From Flavobacterium branchiicola (GTDB taxonomy: Bacteria > Bacteroidota > Bacteroidia > Flavobacteriales > Flavobacteriaceae): a stretch of 64,000 nt of DNA. Positions 18,596-25,779 of the stretch are shown piece after piece; position 1 is the first letter of the stretch; each line of letters opens with the position of its first letter. The translations under genes were made by a program, and so were the position numbers. Where the stretch lies: contig NZ_JAGYWA010000002.1 of the NCBI RefSeq assembly GCF_018383905.1, positions 367,363 to 431,362 of the forward strand, read 5' to 3'. The notes beneath the pieces are model-generated. The model was not told where the DNA came from. It did not search any database and saw only the letters and a program-made list of their open reading frames with translations.

Positions 18596-19048
18596 TTAAA
18601 TATTAAAAGTTTGTTTAATAGACTGAACAGGCATAAAAAGCATTTTTGAGAAATCTAAATAATGAAACGGAAGCGCTTTTCTTCCTCTTCTGTATTGATG
18701 AATGAAATACTGTATTCGTTTAGGATAAAAAGTAGTACCGGATAAAATGACCATAAACAAATACAAGCTTTTCTTTCCGTTTCCCAGCAAATAATACTGC
18801 ATTCCAATTTCTTCGTAAACAGAAATTCCCGTATTGGTTAAAACATGAATGATGTCGTGATCTTCCAGTTTTTCCTGAATGTCAAAATGATTTTTATACA
18901 AAAAACTACCCAGACCAAATCCTAAACTATCTTCCGGATAATCCATTAATTTCGATTTTGGAATATTCCAGGGCTCATTTTTCTTGAAATATTTTTGATA
19001 AGGTTTCTTCGAACATTCGTATAGTTTTTCAATTAAAAAATCTCTCAT
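18596..19048 (-). CDS. Coq4-like protein
   Basis: A 150-residue protein carrying the Coq4 hallmark HDxxH followed about 11 residues later by Glu (LEDHDIIHVLTNTGISVYEEIG, near 83-104), the metal site of that family. In eukaryotes Coq4 takes part in ubiquinone assembly. Flavobacteria normally make menaquinone, so the role here is unknown; lipid binding or a quinone-related modification are guesses. Residues 105-130 include a hydrophobic stretch (KSLYLFMVILSGTTFY). The leader shares a palindromic element with the YiiX-like gene upstream (see the regulatory entry). It is followed 4 bp later by a small membrane protein. Confidence 0.75.
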   Translation of the reverse strand: MRDFLIEKLYECSKKPYQKYFKKNEPWNIPKSKLMDYPEDSLGFGLGSFLYKNHFDIQEKLEDHDIIHVLTNTGISVYEEIGMQYYLLGNGKKSLYLFMVILSGTTFYPKRIQYFIHQYRRGRKALPFHYLDFSKMLFMPVQSIKQTFNI

Positions 19049-19063
19049 AAAATAGTTTTAAAA

Positions 19064-19085
19064 AGTTCTTTGAAATTCAAAGTTG
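19064..19085 (-). promoter_or_regulatory. Palindromic leader element of the Coq4-like gene
   Basis: On the minus strand this reads ACTTTGAATTTCAAAGAACTTT and lies 16-37 bp before the ATG. The same element (ACTTTGTACTTCAAAGTACTTT) sits at the same distance before the YiiX-like gene. Confidence 0.5.
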
Positions 19086-19095
19086 GTTAGCAAAT

Positions 19096-19128
19096 AAAAA
19101 AGCCAGAGAATTATCCACTAGCTTTTTT
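19096..19128 (-). terminator. Weak terminator after the YiiX-like gene
   Basis: AAAAAAGC and GCTTTTTTT flank an AT-rich loop, giving a short stem plus T run in either direction, just past the YiiX-like stop. Confidence 0.45.
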
Positions 19129-19134
19129 TGGATA

Positions 19135-19803
19135 TTAATAAGTGTCTATTACAGTTTTTAATAAATTAGAATTGGCAAGATCAGAAGGGGCAACGACTTT
19201 TTCTTCAAGCGGAATATCTTTTCCATAACGCTCTTTTAGAATCTTCTGAACTCGTGTGTCTTCAAGGTTAAATTCTTTCAGTTCCCGTAGTTTAGATAAC
19301 TCAATTCCTGCAGCATTCTTGTAAATCTTCCAGATCAGTTCAGAACAGTAAATCCTGTTATCTGTCCATTCAAAATAAGCATCATATTCTTTACCATCAA
19401 ATTGCTGGCTGTACTCTTTCATTTTTTGTAAAACCTGCGGATTCAAAGCGCTGTCATCTTTTAATCTTTTTACCACATACTTATTATCTTTTCCGTGTTT
19501 AATCCAGTCTTCAATAGGTGTAAGTTTCACGGGCTGAACCGCTTCAAAAACAAACCATTTTCCGTCAATATCATAAATAATTCCGCAGTGCGAAAACTTA
19601 GAATTAGTTGCAATACGAACCGCTTCACATTGTTTCGATTCTGAAGTCTGAAATATAATATCGCCGTCTTTGTATTTGCTTGCAACCGTTTTTTCAGGTG
19701 CTGTTCCCGTAAACGGATTATTTGGAAAAACTTTCAGGGCAACAAACAAGGCGCATCCAAAACTTAGAATAAAAGTAATCAGCGGAAATAAATATTTTTT
19801 CAT
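19135..19803 (-). CDS. YiiX-like permuted papain-fold (NlpC/P60-type) protein
   Basis: A 222-residue protein with an N-terminal hydrophobic anchor (MKKYLFPLITFILSFGCALFV). The catalytic arrangement of permuted NlpC/P60 enzymes is visible: YKDGDIIFQTS at the start, the His motif SKFSHCGIIYDIDG, VFEAV, and the Cys motif NRIYCSELIWKIYKNAAG near the end. Such proteins are amidase- or thioesterase-like; the substrate is unknown. A longer start 20 codons upstream would run through the leader palindrome, so the ATG at 19803 is preferred. Its promoter element is shared with the next gene, the Coq4-like one, suggesting co-regulation. Confidence 0.82.
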   Translation of the reverse strand: MKKYLFPLITFILSFGCALFVALKVFPNNPFTGTAPEKTVASKYKDGDIIFQTSESKQCEAVRIATNSKFSHCGIIYDIDGKWFVFEAVQPVKLTPIEDWIKHGKDNKYVVKRLKDDSALNPQVLQKMKEYSQQFDGKEYDAYFEWTDNRIYCSELIWKIYKNAAGIELSKLRELKEFNLEDTRVQKILKERYGKDIPLEEKVVAPSDLANSNLLKTVIDTY

Positions 19804-19816
19804 AAAGTATATTTTT

Positions 19817-19838
19817 AAAGTACTTTGAAGTACAAAGT
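19817..19838 (-). promoter_or_regulatory. Palindromic leader element of the YiiX-like gene
   Basis: On the minus strand it reads ACTTTGTACTTCAAAGTACTTT, containing TACTTTG-N5-CAAAGTA, 14-35 bp before the ATG. It matches the element before the Coq4-like gene. Confidence 0.5.
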
Positions 19839-19847
19839 AAATAATAA

Positions 19848-19884
19848 AAAAAATAGCTGCCAAATAAAATGACAGCTATTTTTT
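19848..19884 (-). terminator. Bidirectional terminator after the outer-membrane protein gene
   Basis: 12-bp perfect arms AAAAAATAGCTG / CAGCTATTTTTT (19848-19859 with 19873-19884) with a 13-nt loop. Confidence 0.85.
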
Positions 19885-19905
19885 AAATATATTTTTATGC
19901 AAATA

Positions 19906-20811
19906 TTAGATTCTGAAAATTCCTCCAACGGCAATAATACGTTGAAAGTAAGTAAAGTGTTGAGAGGCTTTATCTTCGTTACTTGTTGTCGTTTTAATAT
20001 CCTGCATATTGATATAACCACCTTTCAACTCACCCTGAATATAGAAGTGCTTGAAAAAAGTAACATTAAGACCCGCTTTTGCAGAAACACCATAACCCGA
20101 AACATGAAAGTCATCATGACGTTCTTTACCTAAAAGTGTTGTATTGGTTTTAGGATATAAAATTCCGGCACCCAAACCTTCAGTTAAATTAATCTGAACT
20201 TTATCAATATTAGGCAATCCAAACCATTTAGAAACATCATCAAATCTTGCGACCTCAGTGTTAATGTAGTTTAAACCATCTGTATGTTCGTACATCAGGA
20301 AAGCTGGAGGATTTCCTTGCTGAATACCATTATCATAACCACCTTCCTGAGCACCATGTAAAGACATGTCTACTGGTCTGTTGATATACTCACCGTTGTA
20401 GTATGATCCGGGATCATCTGCAGGTAAATTGATGTTACCGTTTATGTTTGCAATTTGATTTTGTGACATTACATATTTCATATGGTCAACACCAATTGTT
20501 ACACTATAATGATCGCTAAAAAAGTACCCCAATCTTAAATTAGTTTGTGGAATCGTCATATTTACCGGATTAATATAGTCTACGTGCCAACCTTTTGGTT
20601 TATCATGTGCGGCCATATTTTCAACTGTAAAGTTGTAATCCTTACCTCTGAAATTTACATCAGATTTAGAGTAACTTTCTCTGTTTCCACCCCACATAAC
20701 AAAGAATTTTCCTTTATTGTGAGCAGCATATTTTTGTACCGGAATTTCATCTTGTGCAAAAGTGCTTAATGAAAATCCCAGCAAAACGAAAAATAAAAAT
20801 TTTGTTTTCAA
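19906..20811 (-). CDS. Putative outer-membrane beta-barrel protein
   Basis: A 301-residue exported protein from a TTG start (MKTKFLFFVLLGFSLSTFAQ signal peptide). The mature part has alternating hydrophobic/polar beta segments (TNLRLGYFFSDHYSVTIGVDHMKYV; SAKAGLNVTFFKHFYIQGELKGGYI) and ends IIAVGGIFRI, all typical of small outer-membrane barrels. I do not recognise a specific family. A longer TTG start at 20862 would overlap kdsA by 32 bp and put a polar stretch before the signal peptide, so it is less likely. It lies 19 bp after kdsA and may share its transcript. Confidence 0.75.
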   Translation of the reverse strand: MKTKFLFFVLLGFSLSTFAQDEIPVQKYAAHNKGKFFVMWGGNRESYSKSDVNFRGKDYNFTVENMAAHDKPKGWHVDYINPVNMTIPQTNLRLGYFFSDHYSVTIGVDHMKYVMSQNQIANINGNINLPADDPGSYYNGEYINRPVDMSLHGAQEGGYDNGIQQGNPPAFLMYEHTDGLNYINTEVARFDDVSKWFGLPNIDKVQINLTEGLGAGILYPKTNTTLLGKERHDDFHVSGYGVSAKAGLNVTFFKHFYIQGELKGGYINMQDIKTTTSNEDKASQHFTYFQRIIAVGGIFRI

Positions 20812-20830
20812 AGAACTTAGTATTATAATT

Positions 20831-21649
20831 TTAGAATGAGTTAACTGTTTTTCTAATAGCAACTAACTTAGTCATTAAACCTTCGAAATAGTCTAAATGA
20901 AGCATATTAGCGCCATCACTTTTTGCATTAGCAGGATCAAAATGCGTTTCGATAAAAATACCATCAACACCAACTGCAATACCAGCTTTGGCAACAGTTT
21001 CGATCATATCTGGTCTTCCGCCCGTAACACCGGCAGTTTGATTGGGTTGTTGTAACGAATGCGTAACATCAAGTACTGTAGAAGCATATTGCTGCATAGT
21101 AGGAATACCTCTAAAATCAACAATCATGTCCTGATAACCAAACATAGTACCACGATCTGTAACCATTACGTTTTCGTTGTTACAGTCTAATACTTTTTGA
21201 ACCGCATGTTTCATGCTTTCCGGACTCATAAATTGTCCTTTTTTCAGGTTTACCACTTTTCCTGTATTGGCCGCAGCAACAACAAGGTCAGTCTGGCGAA
21301 CTAAGAAAGCCGGAATTTGCAAAACGTCTACGTATTGTGCCGCCATTTCAGCATCTTCATTCGTATGAATATCTGTAACTGTTGGAACATGAAACGTTTC
21401 CGAAACTTTTCTTAAGATTTTTAATGCTTTTTCGTCACCAATTCCAGAGAAACTATCAATTCTGGAACGGTTTGCTTTTTTAAAAGATCCTTTAAATACA
21501 TAAGGAATCTGAAGGTTGTCGGTAATACCAACTAATTTTTCAGCAATTCTAAGCGCCATTTCTTCTCCTTCGATAGCACAAGGCCCCGCCAATAAAAAGA
21601 AATTCCCGCTGTCAGTATGCTTAATTTGAGGAATATGTTGTATGTTCAT
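20831..21649 (-). CDS. kdsA: 3-deoxy-D-manno-octulosonate 8-phosphate synthase
   Basis: This 272-residue cytoplasmic enzyme condenses phosphoenolpyruvate with arabinose-5-phosphate to KDO-8-phosphate for LPS core synthesis. Diagnostic blocks are LLAGPCAIEGEE, FKGSFKKANRSRIDSF, VTDIHTNEDAE, LQIPAFLVRQTDLVVAAA, LKKGQFMSPESM, TDRGTMFGYQDMIVDFRG, DVTHSLQQPN and DGIFIETHFDPANAKSDG. Cys24 in AGPC is the metal ligand of the metal-dependent class; the metal-independent E. coli-type enzyme has Asn there. A -7 box lies 21 bp upstream. Small envelope-associated genes lie on both sides. Confidence 0.97.
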   Translation of the reverse strand: MNIQHIPQIKHTDSGNFFLLAGPCAIEGEEMALRIAEKLVGITDNLQIPYVFKGSFKKANRSRIDSFSGIGDEKALKILRKVSETFHVPTVTDIHTNEDAEMAAQYVDVLQIPAFLVRQTDLVVAAANTGKVVNLKKGQFMSPESMKHAVQKVLDCNNENVMVTDRGTMFGYQDMIVDFRGIPTMQQYASTVLDVTHSLQQPNQTAGVTGGRPDMIETVAKAGIAVGVDGIFIETHFDPANAKSDGANMLHLDYFEGLMTKLVAIRKTVNSF

Positions 21650-21669
21650 AATATGATTTTTTGACAGTG

Positions 21670-21677
21670 CAAAGGTA
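21670..21677 (-). promoter_or_regulatory. -7 box TACCTTTG for kdsA
   Basis: Exact TAnnTTTG on the minus strand, 21 bp before the kdsA ATG. No clear -33 TTG. Confidence 0.5.
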
Positions 21678-21914
21678 GTTATGATTTATGAGTTTCAGAT
21701 GAAGATTTATGATTATTTTAAGAACTACCATGGCTGGCTGGCAGCTAATAGAATTAGTATATTTTTAAAATTTCTTAAAAATGATTAAATACTTTTTTCG
21801 AAGCAATATTAAAGCATTAATGGAAACTAATAAATGACATTTATCATGTCCTAAAGTTTTGCAGTTAATACTTTTTTTGCTCTCCACCTTTTAATCAAAA
21901 ACTAAATTGAAATC

Positions 21915-22095
21915 ACTAAAATAAGAAGCAACAGAAGTAGCTATTCCTGCTATTCGCTTCAATCTTTTTATCGTAATCCTTTTTTTCTGGGTCCTTGCAG
22001 GAGCTTCCGTTGGTCGCTCTGCAACGACCATAAAAAATAGGCTTTCTCAAAAAAGGATTTCCGCTGCTATCAGGGCTAGTACTTTAGTGGAATTA
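21915..22095. repeat. Long structured intergenic element (dispersed-repeat type)
   Basis: The outer AATCCTTTTTTT (near 21975) can pair with AAAAAAGGATT (near 22055). Inside is GGTCG..CGACC (a GC-richer stem around 22013-22030), and the edges carry TAGCTATTCC and GGGCTAG. Its composition is unlike the AT-rich surroundings. I recall similar elements scattered in Flavobacterium genomes, but cannot verify that here. Confidence 0.5.
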
Positions 22096-22131
22096 TGTGA
22101 AATTAAGTTAAATTATTTAAAGTGGATTGGT

Positions 22132-22599
22132 CTAAAGATTATTGCTGGAATGCTTTGAGAAAGCTCTTTTCGTTTTTGAATAAAACCTCCAAAAAAGCGC
22201 CTGACTAATAAAAAACATAACATTGATTAACGTAATGGAATAAACAATAAGATGCGTTTTTTGAATCAGTCTTTCAGCATCTAAAGTATTAAAATTGAAA
22301 AACTCATAATAACTGATTTTCGAAATAATAATAGCCGGAAGAGTCAGTAAAAAATGAACTATAAATCTTCTAAAGCTAAATTCATTCAGGATTTTAGAAA
22401 GTTTCCAATAAAAATAAACAGTAACAATTAGAATCAGAAATTTTAATAAATCTCCCATAATTTCGCCGGGAAAAATATTAGTATTCCAGCCTGGAACTAT
22501 AGAGGATAAAAAATCAGACTGTAAGTAAATAATGTAATACGGAAATATAATTAGAGACAAAATCAAGAATACAATAAATGCCGTTTTTGTTCTGATCAT
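22132..22599 (-). CDS. Four-helix membrane protein, unknown function
   Basis: A 155-residue integral membrane protein with hydrophobic segments at about 7-27, 48-66, 77-95 and 117-140, and a Lys-rich C-terminal tail. No family motif is recognised. It lies 6 bp after a second small membrane protein gene and likely shares its transcript. No enzymatic residues stand out. Confidence 0.65.
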   Translation of the reverse strand: MIRTKTAFIVFLILSLIIFPYYIIYLQSDFLSSIVPGWNTNIFPGEIMGDLLKFLILIVTVYFYWKLSKILNEFSFRRFIVHFLLTLPAIIISKISYYEFFNFNTLDAERLIQKTHLIVYSITLINVMFFISQALFWRFYSKTKRAFSKHSSNNL

Positions 22600-22605
22600 T
22601 TTGTT

Positions 22606-22935
22606 TTATCTAAGTTTTTTATCGCTCCATTTTTTAATAAGGAACTGAATAATTATTACCACTATAAGTACCACAATAAAAAATAGTGTAGCCATGATGA
22701 AACCTAAAAAAGGCATTCCGCATTTAGTTGCATTTGGATGTTCTTCAAAGTATTTGGAGAAATTATAGTTTACAATATACACCGCAACAAATGAAAACAC
22801 TAATTGGCTTATAAAACTTATTCCTGATATGGTTCCAAATTTTAACGAATTAGATCTAAAAATGGCTTTTGTTCCTATTATTAATTGAAATAATAATGGC
22901 AGAAGGATTAAAATAAAGGGTAGCCGACTGAGCAT
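22606..22935 (-). CDS. Small three-helix membrane protein, unknown function
   Basis: A 109-residue protein with three hydrophobic segments (about 4-22, 32-55, 70-98) and a basic C-terminus. The loop before the third helix holds NATKCGMPFLG. No family is recognised. It sits between a lipoprotein gene (30 bp upstream) and another membrane protein gene (6 bp downstream), which suggests an operon. Confidence 0.62.
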   Translation of the reverse strand: MLSRLPFILILLPLLFQLIIGTKAIFRSNSLKFGTISGISFISQLVFSFVAVYIVNYNFSKYFEEHPNATKCGMPFLGFIMATLFFIVVLIVVIIIQFLIKKWSDKKLR

Positions 22936-22965
22936 AATTTTAGTTCTTGAAAATTAATTAAAAAA

Positions 22966-23418
22966 CTACTCTTTTTTAAGAGTCAATCCCATCGGAACCA
23001 TTAAGATTCCTTTTTCATAAATGTTCAAATAAAGAGTAATTGGCTTTTTTTGTCCTTCCCACGTTAATTCATAAACATTCAAAAATCCGGCGCCCATATC
23101 GCTTCGTTTTGTTGGAAAAGGACAGCACGTCTCCATGCGTTTATAAGTGATTTTTTCACCATTTGGACCAGCAAGAGCGTTAAGGAAACGTACTTCGTTT
23201 GCTGCTTCGTCTCTGGTATTTCTAAAAAATATATTTACAGGATAATCAGGATCATAACCGTACTTTTTGTCTTTACTAAACAATGAAATTACAAACGTAT
23301 TATTTTTAGTCAAAACCAAATCCGGAGCATTATCATCAACATTTTTCAAAGTTGATTTTGTACTTATACAGGAAGCGGTTGAAAGAAGTAAAACAATAAA
23401 AAGTGCTATTTTTTTCAT
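22966..23418 (-). CDS. Small lipoprotein, unknown function
   Basis: A 150-residue lipoprotein with lipobox STASC (Cys17). The mature part is beta-rich and includes MSVTIFF-like FVISLFSKDKKYGYD, a conserved-looking CCPFPTKRSDMGAGFLNVYELTWEG segment with a Cys pair, and a C-terminal strand pair. I do not know its function. It begins a run of small envelope proteins on the minus strand, downstream of the lysoplasmalogenase-type gene (25 bp gap). Confidence 0.7.
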   Translation of the reverse strand: MKKIALFIVLLLSTASCISTKSTLKNVDDNAPDLVLTKNNTFVISLFSKDKKYGYDPDYPVNIFFRNTRDEAANEVRFLNALAGPNGEKITYKRMETCCPFPTKRSDMGAGFLNVYELTWEGQKKPITLYLNIYEKGILMVPMGLTLKKE

Positions 23419-23443
23419 GATAAAGGTTATTTCCGAAGCTAGA

Positions 23444-24124
23444 TTATTCTTTTGGTTTTTTTGGATTCAGTTTTAATATTCCAACCACAATCAGATATTG
23501 TGCCACAAGATAGGTTAACATTATAAAAAACGAACTTTTTTCAATAGACGAGTAGAATTTGTTGATTGCTAAAATACTATCTGAAAGTACAAATACTATT
23601 GCGCCTAAAAAAACGTAAAGATTGCCCGGTTTTTTCCATACTAAATAGCCATTAAAAGCAAACAAAAGCATAAATGAAATAACGGTCGCATATACAATTA
23701 CCGGAATTTTTAATTCTCCCAATGAAGGCAATAAAAGAGTAAGCATCCCCACTAAATACAGGGCAATTACAACAGATCCGAGTACAAATAGTGTTTTATT
23801 CTTTTTTCTTTCTTTTTTGCCTTGTTTATTAAAAAGTACACAATACAGAATGTGTGAAATTAGAAAAGCAACTAATCCAAGGATAAAATAAATTTCGCCC
23901 ATATCTGTAAAGAGCAGAATTACATCGCCAATCCAGGAAAATAATAAAGCGCTTAAAAGGATATTTTGTGATGGAAATTTTCTGTAAAAATAGGCGCCTA
24001 AACTTAAAAGAGGAATTAAGGCCGGTTTTAAAAAACAATCCAGATTTTCGTATCCTAAAAGCATGGCAAAGAGATAAAAAATGCTGAATAGGATGTAGGC
24101 TTTAAAAAATGTTGCGTTTCTCAT
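23444..24124 (-). CDS. YhhN/TMEM86-type membrane protein, putative lysoplasmalogenase
   Basis: A 226-residue protein with about seven or eight TM helices. The family core is visible: KPALIPLLSLGAYF, then LLSALLFSWIGDVILL with the conserved Gly-Asp, FILGLVAFLISHILYCVLF, and a later LGAIVFVLSDSILAINKF. Characterised members cleave the vinyl-ether bond of lysoplasmalogens to give a fatty aldehyde and a glycerophospho-alcohol. The gene starts 7 bp after the stop of an AGMO-like hydroxylase gene, another ether-lipid enzyme family, which strengthens an ether-lipid role. Activity remains a family-level inference. Confidence 0.85.
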   Translation of the reverse strand: MRNATFFKAYILFSIFYLFAMLLGYENLDCFLKPALIPLLSLGAYFYRKFPSQNILLSALLFSWIGDVILLFTDMGEIYFILGLVAFLISHILYCVLFNKQGKKERKKNKTLFVLGSVVIALYLVGMLTLLLPSLGELKIPVIVYATVISFMLLFAFNGYLVWKKPGNLYVFLGAIVFVLSDSILAINKFYSSIEKSSFFIMLTYLVAQYLIVVGILKLNPKKPKE

Positions 24125-24131
24125 CGTGGGG

Positions 24132-25403
24132 TTAAGAATTTATTAGTTGGTTTTGGTAAGTTTTAAAGTCGATCGTTACAAAATATATGGTGGTTAGAAA
24201 CGATAAACTCAGGTAAGCTAAAATAATATAATTACTGGCAGAAAAAACATGATTTAAACCAAACCAGTCTCCGTAATATGTGATAATTGAAACTGCAGTT
24301 GCAAAACGTAAACCTTCCCAGAAAATAGCATATTTGCTTTTATCCATCAGTTCGGAGTAGCTGTAAATAGTCACCAGAATAAAAAAGCCGTAGATAAAAA
24401 TATTTGGAAGCCCGATTTTGGCAATATTATCAAATAGATAACTCACAAACAAAAGTGTTATCAACATTTGTACAACTGACCAATAAACAAGTTTTGATGA
24501 GTTTTGTGTACCGTATTTATCAAAATCAAAAACATTTTCGATTTTGTTTACCGGATATTTTTCTTCAAAATTTTCAGGTCTCCAGCCTGTTGGTTTAAAC
24601 CAAATCGTAAATTTATCTTTCCAGTTTTCGGCACGCCACGCATCTTGAATTAATAAACCTAAATGCTGAAAATTAATACGGATCGGGTTCCATGTATTTG
24701 CTGGTCTAGTTATTCCAAAAACTGGCGGAACATCGTCTAGTTCTTCCTGAAAAGTACCAAAAAGCTTGTCCCAGAAAATAAAGATCTGAGAATGATTTTT
24801 ATCTAAGTATTCAGGATTTATAGCATGATGCACACGATGATGCGAAGGTGTAACAATGATGTGTTCCAGAAAACCCATTTTTTTGATGTGTTTGGTATGA
24901 TACCAAAACTGCAAAAACAAATGCAAAGGCAATGTAATAGCAATAACCGAAGCCGGAACGCCCAAAAGGGCAGCAGGAATTAATAAGAAAGTAAACAAGT
25001 TAACTAAACTGGCAATTGGCTGACGAAGAGCACAGGCCAAATTGAATTCTTCGCTACTGTGATGAATAGCATGTTTGTTCCAGAGAAAATTGATTTGATG
25101 CGCCAGACGATGGCTCCAGTAACCATAAAAGTCAATGACAAAAAAGCCAATACAATAAGAAAGAATACTTGGTTCTAAATGCTGTAAAGCAATTTTAGAA
25201 ACCAGCCATTCATAAGAAAGGAAAGTTATACTTAGTCCCAAAACATCCTTTACAGAATTGGTTATTCCTGAACTTATGCTGGACACACTATCTATTAAAG
25301 GAGCAGTGTCGTCTTTTTTATAAATGCCATATAGCTTTTCTATCACTATTAAGGTTAGAAATATGGGCATCGCAATAATTAATATCTTTCCGTATTCTTC
25401 CAT
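24132..25403 (-). CDS. Sterol desaturase / fatty-acid hydroxylase family protein, AGMO-like
   Basis: A 423-residue membrane di-iron enzyme. The three histidine boxes are intact: WSHRLAH, KHAIHHSSEEFN and PSHHRVHHAIN, between TM helices, followed by FIFWDKLFGTFQEE. This layout, with several extra C-terminal TM segments, resembles alkylglycerol monooxygenase (ether-lipid cleavage) more than short C4/C5 sterol enzymes. Flavobacteria do not normally make sterols. It is followed after 7 bp by the lysoplasmalogenase-type gene. A perfect 20-bp hairpin ends 2 bp before its ATG, so its own transcription start is uncertain. The substrate could also be another lipid such as an ornithine or sulfonolipid. 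Confidence 0.82.
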   Translation of the reverse strand: MEEYGKILIIAMPIFLTLIVIEKLYGIYKKDDTAPLIDSVSSISSGITNSVKDVLGLSITFLSYEWLVSKIALQHLEPSILSYCIGFFVIDFYGYWSHRLAHQINFLWNKHAIHHSSEEFNLACALRQPIASLVNLFTFLLIPAALLGVPASVIAITLPLHLFLQFWYHTKHIKKMGFLEHIIVTPSHHRVHHAINPEYLDKNHSQIFIFWDKLFGTFQEELDDVPPVFGITRPANTWNPIRINFQHLGLLIQDAWRAENWKDKFTIWFKPTGWRPENFEEKYPVNKIENVFDFDKYGTQNSSKLVYWSVVQMLITLLFVSYLFDNIAKIGLPNIFIYGFFILVTIYSYSELMDKSKYAIFWEGLRFATAVSIITYYGDWFGLNHVFSASNYIILAYLSLSFLTTIYFVTIDFKTYQNQLINS

Positions 25404-25405
25404 AA

Positions 25406-25455
25406 AAAAAACATTCTATTTTATTTCAAATATAGAATAAAATAGAATGTTTTTT
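25406..25455 (-). terminator. Perfect 20-bp hairpin after clpS, abutting the next start codon
   Basis: Arms at 25406-25425 and 25436-25455 are perfectly complementary, with a 10-nt loop. On the minus strand it ends in eight T, directly followed by the ATG (25403-25401) of the AGMO-like gene. Confidence 0.88.
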
Positions 25456-25468
25456 AAATTATTTGCAA

Positions 25469-25744
25469 TTAAACAATTTCGGCGCTAAGCCCAGCTTCCA
25501 AAAGTTGTAAACATTGAGGTTTCAGTTTGTCAATCGGACCTGTTTTTACAGTACATTTTCCGTTGTAATGTACAATTAAGGAGCATTGTTCTGCTTGTTC
25601 TGCCGTGTGGTTACAAACGCGCATTAAGGTATCGATAACATGATCAAATGTATTAACATCATCGTTATACATAATGATTTCATTATTGAAACCTGTCGCT
25701 TCTTTTTCCCGAACTTTTTCTCTTACTTTTTCTTTAGTACTCAT
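25469..25744 (-). CDS. clpS: ATP-dependent Clp protease adaptor ClpS
   Basis: The 91-residue cytoplasmic adaptor delivers N-degron substrates to ClpA/ClpC-type unfoldases. Conserved features are IIMYNDDVNTFDHVIDTLMRVC (the N-end-recognition Asn-Asp-Asp) and the HTAEQAEQCSLIVHYNGKCTVKTGP core. The N-terminus is Lys/Glu-rich and variable, as usual. It is 35 bp downstream of prmA and probably in the same transcript, ending at the strong hairpin. Confidence 0.95.
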   Translation of the reverse strand: MSTKEKVREKVREKEATGFNNEIIMYNDDVNTFDHVIDTLMRVCNHTAEQAEQCSLIVHYNGKCTVKTGPIDKLKPQCLQLLEAGLSAEIV

Positions 25745-25779
25745 CTTTTTTAGTTTTTGTACTTTGTAATTGATATTAA

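Larger units (their letters stand above)
21650..22131. other. 482-bp gene-less gap upstream of kdsA
   Basis: Holds the kdsA promoter near 21670, an AT-rich stretch to about 21915, and a long structured element at about 21915-22095. I see no convincing coding sequence. Confidence 0.7.

Noticed and set aside
20812..20862. Longer TTG start for the outer-membrane protein, overlapping kdsA
   Set aside because: It would place a polar segment ahead of the signal peptide and overlap kdsA; the TTG at 20811 gives a clean signal peptide.
22966..23418. Naming the small lipoprotein near kdsA as a KDO-8-phosphate synthase-related enzyme
   Set aside because: It is a beta-rich lipoprotein with none of the kdsA motifs; proximity is not evidence.
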